A DNA stretch of 64,000 bases from Bimuria novae-zelandiae CBS 107.79 (lineage: Eukaryota; Ascomycota; Dothideomycetes; Pleosporales; Didymosphaeriaceae): assembly GCA_010015655.1 (NCBI GenBank), contig ML976701.1, positions 1 to 64,000 on the forward strand. Direction: 5' to 3'. Under the pieces are notes generated by a model. It did not search any database. It saw only the letters and a program-made list of their open reading frames with translations, and had not been told where the DNA came from. A program made the position numbers and the translations under genes. The first letter of the stretch is position 1, and the number at the start of each line of letters is the position of its first letter. Shown one piece after another: positions 58,968-64,000 of the stretch.

Positions 58968-59377
58968 ACGATAGATTAATAAACAGGTTAAACACGCATA
59001 TCTAGAGGGATATTCGAGCTCTCTATATACCCGTAGGCTTTCTTCTGTCATCACCCGTTTTTGTGCCATCATGACCTTGGTCTGATGGTACTGGCATTAG
59101 TGATGGTACTGCCATCACTGTCTTGGCGTGATGGTGTGGCTTGGCGTGAGGGTACATCACGTGACCTCGGTAGTGCGGTCCCACTATGGGTTACCCCGCC
59201 ATGGCCGCCGTTGGCCCTCCTTTACTGCCGCTCGTTCAGATCCTAACATCACCTCCCCTCCTTCCAGATATCGTCCCGATATCCCTGCGCCGTGCCCTGT
59301 GGCTGCATAAGTGGCTGGCGAACATAAATACCGTAGGCTGTCCTAATTTTGTTCTAAAACTAATTGCCTCCTTAACC

Positions 59378-59989
59378 ATGCCAAAGGATCCTAAGCCCCG
59401 CAAAGCGCGCGCGCCTCGCAAGAAGACTTTAACCTAAGAATAACACGATTGTGCTGCTCGCGTTCGTGCGTCGTTAAAAGAAATGGCGTTTCGCTGCGAA
59501 AGATGTACAAAGAAAAACTTGTGGTGTTTCGTGGATACCGCGTCCGGTCGTTGCGTTGGTTGTATCGCCGTAAGCGCTGATTGCGAATTGTTCGTTCCCG
59601 AAGAGGAATGGGAAAAGGTGGAGCAGGAAAAACGTGAGAAGGAGCTGGAGATTGCTCGTCTGAAGGCTGAGGCTGCGTCGATAGGCGCTCGCCTTGCTAA
59701 GAGTAAAGTAGAGTTATTGGAGGTGAGGAGTCGTGAATAGGAATTTGCGCGTTGGGATTTGGCGATAGCAAAGGTGCAACGGACTTAAGAGGCGGATAGC
59801 TCAAGTGCGGCTATTCCGTCCCGAGACGTCGATCTCTTCGCTAATCCAGGCTAGTCACAGGCCAACAATCTTCCTCTCGATCCGTCGATGGATCTTCTTC
59901 TTAATGAGTTCTTAACTGGTTCTCCTCCCGCTGCTTCTGCTTCTTGGTTTAACAATGGTACTGCGCCAACGCTTGGCGACAGTTTCTAA
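59378..59989 (+). pseudogene. Zinc-cluster-like, coiled-coil ORF antisense to Gypsy-4
   Basis: ATG at 59378 (MPKDPKPRKARAPRKKTLT), 130 bp from the LTR, with 203 codons to TAA at 59987. The basic N-terminus is followed at residues 40-69 by CERCTKKNLWC and GRCVGCIAVSADC. The spacing is C-X2-C-X6-C-X8-C-X2-C-X6-C, exactly within the Zn2Cys6 rule. A long charged coiled coil follows (VEQEKREKELEIARLKAEAA), then an acidic/serine tail ending LNEFLTGSPPAASASWF. Only four stops interrupt it, each a TAA/TAG where CAA/CAG gives Q. Its 3' end overlaps the pol terminus tail to tail by about 40 bp. Transcription would have to start in or near the LTR. Zinc binding is inferred from spacing; the function is unknown. 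Confidence 0.68.
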
Positions 59990-62900
59990 GGTTTGCTTCT
60001 AGTTCCCATGTGTTTTCTAAGTGTGGATATCCCTTCCATTTAATTAGGTAGGTTCGTGGCTGATCCGTGTGTTATAGTATCTTTTCGACTTCGAATTCGG
60101 TTTCTTCCTCCGGCTAGTAATAGAAGGTGGTTTCGACTGGCGTCTCTGGGTCCGCTGGTTCTAATTAGTCTATATGGAATACTAGGTGTATTTTGGCGTC
60201 TAGTGGTAATTCTAATTAGTAGTTAACTAGTAATATTTGTTCGGAAATAAAAAATGGCCTGACCTTAACATAATCTAGTTTCTTGTGCTTTTTCTTCTAG
60301 GTTTAAAGATTTTTCGTAAGCAGATATGCTTTATCCCCCTTCTTTAGCTAAGGTGCCGTTTTTCTTTTTTAGTTTATGTAGGAAATACTTTGCTGTTAAG
60401 CTTTCTTGAGGTTCTCTTAGAGTTGTTAATGTATTTCTTTTATTTTTATAGCCGTGTTGATGGCTTCTTCCGTTCTAATAGCAGTAGGAAATATCTAATT
60501 AAAGAGATGTAGATGTCTTCCGTAGTTTGCATAGAACGGTGTATATCTAGTTGCTGCTAATATCTTGTTATTATATGCTAATTATGCTATTAGTAATAGG
60601 GAAATCTAGTTATTCTTCTGGTTGTTGCAGTAGATGCGTAGGTACGTTTCTATTATTTAATTCGTACGTTCTGTTTGTCCGTCCGTCTGTAGGTGGTATG
60701 CTGTCGATAGTTTTCGTTTTATTTTAATAAGTGCCATGAGTGTTATCTAGTAGTTTAAAGTAAAGAGTTTGTCTCTATTGCTAATAATTGTCTTGGGAAT
60801 GCCATGATGTCGTATAAGTCAATCTAGGATAAGGAACGCTAATTCCGTTGCTGTTATTGCCTTTTTGCACGGTAGTAATTCCACATATTTAGTAAATCTG
60901 CACACTATTACTAGTATTGCGTCGTAACTTACTCTGTTTGTGGGATCCTTTGACTTTGGCAATCCTGTGACAAAGTCTATTGCGATGTCTTCCTATAGTG
61001 CTGTGGGTATCTGGATGGCTTGCATTTCTCTGTACTTGGGATATGTTGCGTGTTTATTACGCTGGCAATCTGCGCATTTGCGTATGTAGGTTGTCACTGC
61101 TTTCTTAATTCCTTTGAAGCTGTAGTTCCTTTGGATTAGCTCTATTATTTTTCTGATTCCAGGGTGTCTATATACAGGGTCGTCGTGGTATTATTGTATA
61201 ACCTCTGTCTGTTGTTCCTTAGGTACTTCTCGTGTAAGTATAAGGAGTTAATTGAGTTCTGCCGTTGGTTCTAGGGAACCGTCGGGATTCTTCTTTAGTA
61301 TTATAGAGTAGGTTTTAACCTTTTCTCTATTATTATTTATTCTGCTAAGAGCGTCTGCTCGTCCGTTTTCCTTACCTAGGGTGTACATAATTTTGAATTT
61401 GTATTATCCTAGTGTTTCTGACTATCTTCCTTGTCGTTGGTTCAGTTCTTTCGTGGTTGTGAAACGTGTGAGGTTTTTGTGGTCTGTGAAGATTGTAAGT
61501 TCTGAGCAACTATGTGTATAGATCCTCTAGTGTTTAATAGCTTTTATAATTATAAGTAGTTCTTTGTCGTGTACTTTATATTGTAATTCTTCGGGTGTAA
61601 ACTTGTGTGCGTAGTATGTAATTAGGTGCTATTTACTATTCTTCTCTTATTTTGCGCATGCTCTGACTGCTAAGTCGCTTGCGTCTGTTTCGATACGTAG
61701 GGGTTTGTTATCCTGGAAGTGTATAAGGACTGGTAGCGTAATACATGCTTTTTATAGCGTTTGGAATGCTTGCTCGCATTCTTTTGTCTAATTAAAAGGT
61801 TTATCTTTCTTTGTAAGGTTCGTAAGTGGTAGCGTAATTCTAGAGTAGTCTGTGATAAACTGTCTATTAAATCTAGTAAATCTAAGGAAGGCTCGTACTT
61901 CCTTAAAGTTAGTAGGTAATTTTTACTTTTTTACTTTCTTAATCTTTAAAGGGCTTACTTAGATACCTTTAGTATTAATGACATGTCCTAGAAACTCTAA
62001 TTCTGTGACATAGAATTTATATTTTTTAAGTTTTAATTATAGATTGGCGCTGTCTAGTGCTCGTAGTACCGTTTATACGTGTTATATATAATCCTTCTCT
62101 TATTTAGAGAATATTAGGATGTCGTCGAGGTAGGCAATTATAAATATATTAAAGTAGTTCCTTAGTACGTTATTAATTATTACTTAGAATGTTGCTGGTG
62201 CGTTCGTGAGTCCAAAAGGCATAACTTGGTACTTAAACAGTCTATATCTGGTTCGAAAGGCTGTCTTTCACTCGTCACCTTCTGCTATTCGTATAAGGTA
62301 GTATCCGTCTCGTAGGTTGAATTGTGTGAATATCTTGGCTCGTCCTAGCCTGTCTCGAGACTCTTGTATATTTGGTAGTGGGTATCTATTCTTAATTGTT
62401 ATGTTATTTATCCTTCTATAGTTAATGCATGGACGTTGTGTACTATCCTTCTTTGTAACGAATATCAGGGGTAATGCTACTAGCGATTCTAACTTACGTA
62501 TCTATTACCTCTTAAGGGCTTTCTTTAAGAATTCGCGTGTCTATTAGAGTTCTTTTGCGCTTTGTCTATATAGTAGTCTAAAGGGTGGCGTCTTTCCCTC
62601 TTTAAGAATAATGCGGTGATCTTAGTGTGTATGCTTAGGAAGGGCGTTAGCTCCTTTCTCTTCCTAAAACAAATAACTCTATTCCTTATATTTATTAGAG
62701 ATATTAAGAGGTGTGCTGTTCTCTTCGTGCTTACGCTTTATAACCTGGTGGTTCCTGCTAGCGTCTGCCAAGTTAGTTTCGTGTTTATTAACTTCCAGTC
62801 GCGAGACTACGTTATTAATAGCTCTTTTATCTACTATTATGCTTTATTAATGCGTAGGCTTTGCTTATAATGCATAGTTATAGCGCTTAAAGGATAGCTT

Positions 62901-63250
62901 TTGTTATTCCTAGTTAATTATTAGGTTGTGCTTCCTAAACTAGGGTAGTCCTAATATCACATCGTGATTAGCTTCCTCTAGTATGTCGAGGGTAATTGGT
63001 TCCTGGTGTCCATGGATCTTGAGTATTGTCTCGACCTCGTACTCTATTCGTGGCGTGCCTGGCATAGGTTGTCTATTCGCGATATGGATAGCGTATGCTA
63101 CTGCCTTCTTGCGCTTATAGAGTCCGGCTCTATCGAGTGCACTTCGGGACATGTAGCTCTACTACGCCCTAGAATCCAGCATGGCCTTTATCCATGTTCC
63201 ATTAAGCTATACTGGTAGCTTGATTAATGCTTGACTGTTTGTAGCATTTA
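59950..63250 (-). pseudogene. pol: Gypsy-4 pol (protease, RT, RNase H, integrase, chromodomain)
   Basis: Read from high to low coordinates. The protease part at 63230-62940 has RAGLYKRKKAVAYAIHIANR and ends EEANHDVILGLP. RT at about 62560-61900: TNAPATF, FNIFIIAYLDDILIFSK (62145-62090, intact YLDD), LEFLGHVINTKGI. RNase H at about 61760-61320: ETDASDLAVRACAK and YTLGKENGRADALSRIN. Integrase at about 61250-60400: YRHPGIRKIIELIQRNYS, CADCQRNKHATYPKY, AIDFVTGLPKSKDP, IISNRDKLFT, STAYHLQTDGQTERTN. Chromodomain at 60110-60005: FEVEKIL, YLIKWKGYPHLENTWE. It ends near QYHC at about 59950. Fewer stops than Gypsy-2, all of RIP type. Confidence 0.9.
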
Positions 63251-64000
63251 GTTCTGTAAGCAGGTGGGTGGTATGTGTGAAGGTAGTATATTATGTGTGT
63301 AATTGTCTGAGTTGCTCTGTGTGTTATTCTGTGTTGTGTTGTGTGTACATGGAGTGATTAGAGGCTCGTATATAGAGATAGAGCTGACTCATGAGACTAG
63401 TGTCGTTATGTGACATATCTCTGGGCTGCTTATAAGTTCCTTAAAGGCGTTTTCTCGCCTGGGCCTAGGTCTAAAAAAGACATTTTCTTCGTGACTAGCT
63501 CTGTGGGTTTGAGGTGTCCTTCCTTCTTTTTCTCTTAAGGCTGCTGCTAGGCCTCTTTTAGGATAGCTTTACTGTCTTCTTCCTTTGTTACCGTTTTAAT
63601 CCTTAGGGTCGTGGTCCCTTTTAGTACGCGATTAAACCTATGCTTTTCTTTTTACTTCCTGTGTTCCTTATAGTTAAGGTGCAAGCATGTTTGCCATTTA
63701 TCTAACGCGTATTTTCTATTAACTAGTAGTAATAGTGCTTAGTTTAGTGCTTAGTTAAGGTGTAAAAAGTATCGCGTTTCACGTTTATCCTAGAGGTGAA
63801 CGTCGTAATAGTTAATAGGGCAGTTAAACCACTCCTATCTGCATTATTAGTATATTCGGGGAAAGTAGCTGTATTCCTTGGCTTAGTAATAAAGGGTACA
63901 TTAATCTTCTCTATAGAGGGTCTATTATATAGTCTCATGCGTAGGGTTGCGGTGGTCCAGGACGTACTATGGTTCGTAGTTCGGGTTTTCGTTTAGGTAC
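63251..64000 (-). pseudogene. gag: Gypsy-4 gag, C-terminal part
   Basis: Homologous to the block 8380-8985 of Gypsy-2. On the minus strand it reads DHRNPTHETI at the window edge, then AKEYSYFPRIY, DKRETRYF, KEHRK and FNRVLKGTTTLRIKTVTKEE, ending in KKMSFLDLGPGEKTPL before the protease. The cysteine/histidine positions in this block suggest a metal-binding segment in the gag-pol linker, an inference. The rest of gag is beyond the window. Confidence 0.7.

Larger units (their letters stand above)
53408..59248 (-). repeat. 3' LTR of Gypsy-4, split by a Copia element
   Basis: The LTR parts are 53408-53586 (TGTTAAGATCC start) and 58968-59248 (..CAGATCCTAACA end), together about 455 bp after removing one copy of the 5-bp duplication. 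The Copia insertion duplicated ACGAT (58968-58972), seen as ATAAT at 53582-53586 after RIP. The solo LTR at 39236 shows the unbroken junction CCAAACGATAGATT. Orientation fits the minus-strand element that continues to 64000. Confidence 0.9.
59249..64000 (-). mobile_element. Gypsy-4: chromodomain LTR retrotransposon (5' end outside window)
   Basis: Body of a minus-strand element of the same family as Gypsy-2. A purine tract (reverse: GGAGGGGAGGTGA, 59249-59261) abuts its 3' LTR. From the LTR upward come the antisense ORF, chromodomain, integrase, RNase H, RT, protease and gag end. It is less degraded than Gypsy-2 and so is probably younger. The 5' LTR and most of gag lie beyond 64000. Confidence 0.9.

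Overview
The window reads as a transposon-dense, AT-rich tract from a filamentous ascomycete (Pezizomycotina). Three signs point there: short GT..AG introns of 49-83 bp in the few real genes, chromodomain Gypsy, Copia, Tad1-like LINE, hAT, Fot1/pogo and mariner elements of fungal type, and pervasive repeat-induced point mutation (RIP). Almost every in-frame stop in the transposon proteins sits where CAA, CAG or TGG is expected, as C-to-T change at CpA on either strand would produce.

Layout. 1-6470: a hAT element inserted in the reverse transcriptase of Gypsy-1, whose 3' LTR ends at 6470. 6586-22417: a complete chromodomain Gypsy (Gypsy-2) with 435-bp LTRs and a GAGCG/GAGCA target duplication. 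Its pol is split by a 5.9-kb Tad1-like LINE, and its 3' LTR is split by a 2.9-kb mariner-type transposon that carries two convergent reading frames. 22586-24515: a Fot1-like element. 24734-28707: a gene island with a 5'-truncated acyl-CoA synthetase and an intact 559-residue MFS transporter. 28915-34800: pogo-like remnants, one holding a further pogo element. 35210-35920: a decayed zinc-finger (DUF3505-like) frame. 36184-37650: a second gene island with an FSH-type serine hydrolase broken by one RIP-like stop, and the N-terminus of a cytochrome P450 on a shared divergent promoter. 37749-41891: a Tc1-like remnant carrying a solo LTR with perfect TTTAA duplications, then another pogo element. 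42423-48124: Gypsy-3. 48125-53407: two head-to-head copies of a Tc1/mariner element forming a large palindrome, with a hAT (CAAATCAG duplications) in the left arm. 53408-64000: the 3' LTR of Gypsy-4 (minus strand), cut by a complete Copia element, followed by the Gypsy-4 body, which runs off the window.

How the parts relate. The hydrolase, P450, acyl-CoA synthetase and MFS exporter are the kinds of genes found together in fungal secondary-metabolite clusters. They may be the dispersed remains of one, but no core synthase is visible. The nesting gives a relative order of insertions, and mutated target duplications show that RIP continued after the insertions.

The least expected observation is that three of the four Gypsy elements carry a reading frame on the opposite strand, between the chromodomain end of pol and the 3' LTR. 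It encodes a small basic, cysteine-rich, coiled-coil protein, and in Gypsy-4 its six cysteines have the spacing of a Zn2Cys6 cluster. No rRNA, tRNA or CRISPR was recognised. Translations and alignments were done by eye, so boundaries without a stated terminal repeat are approximate.
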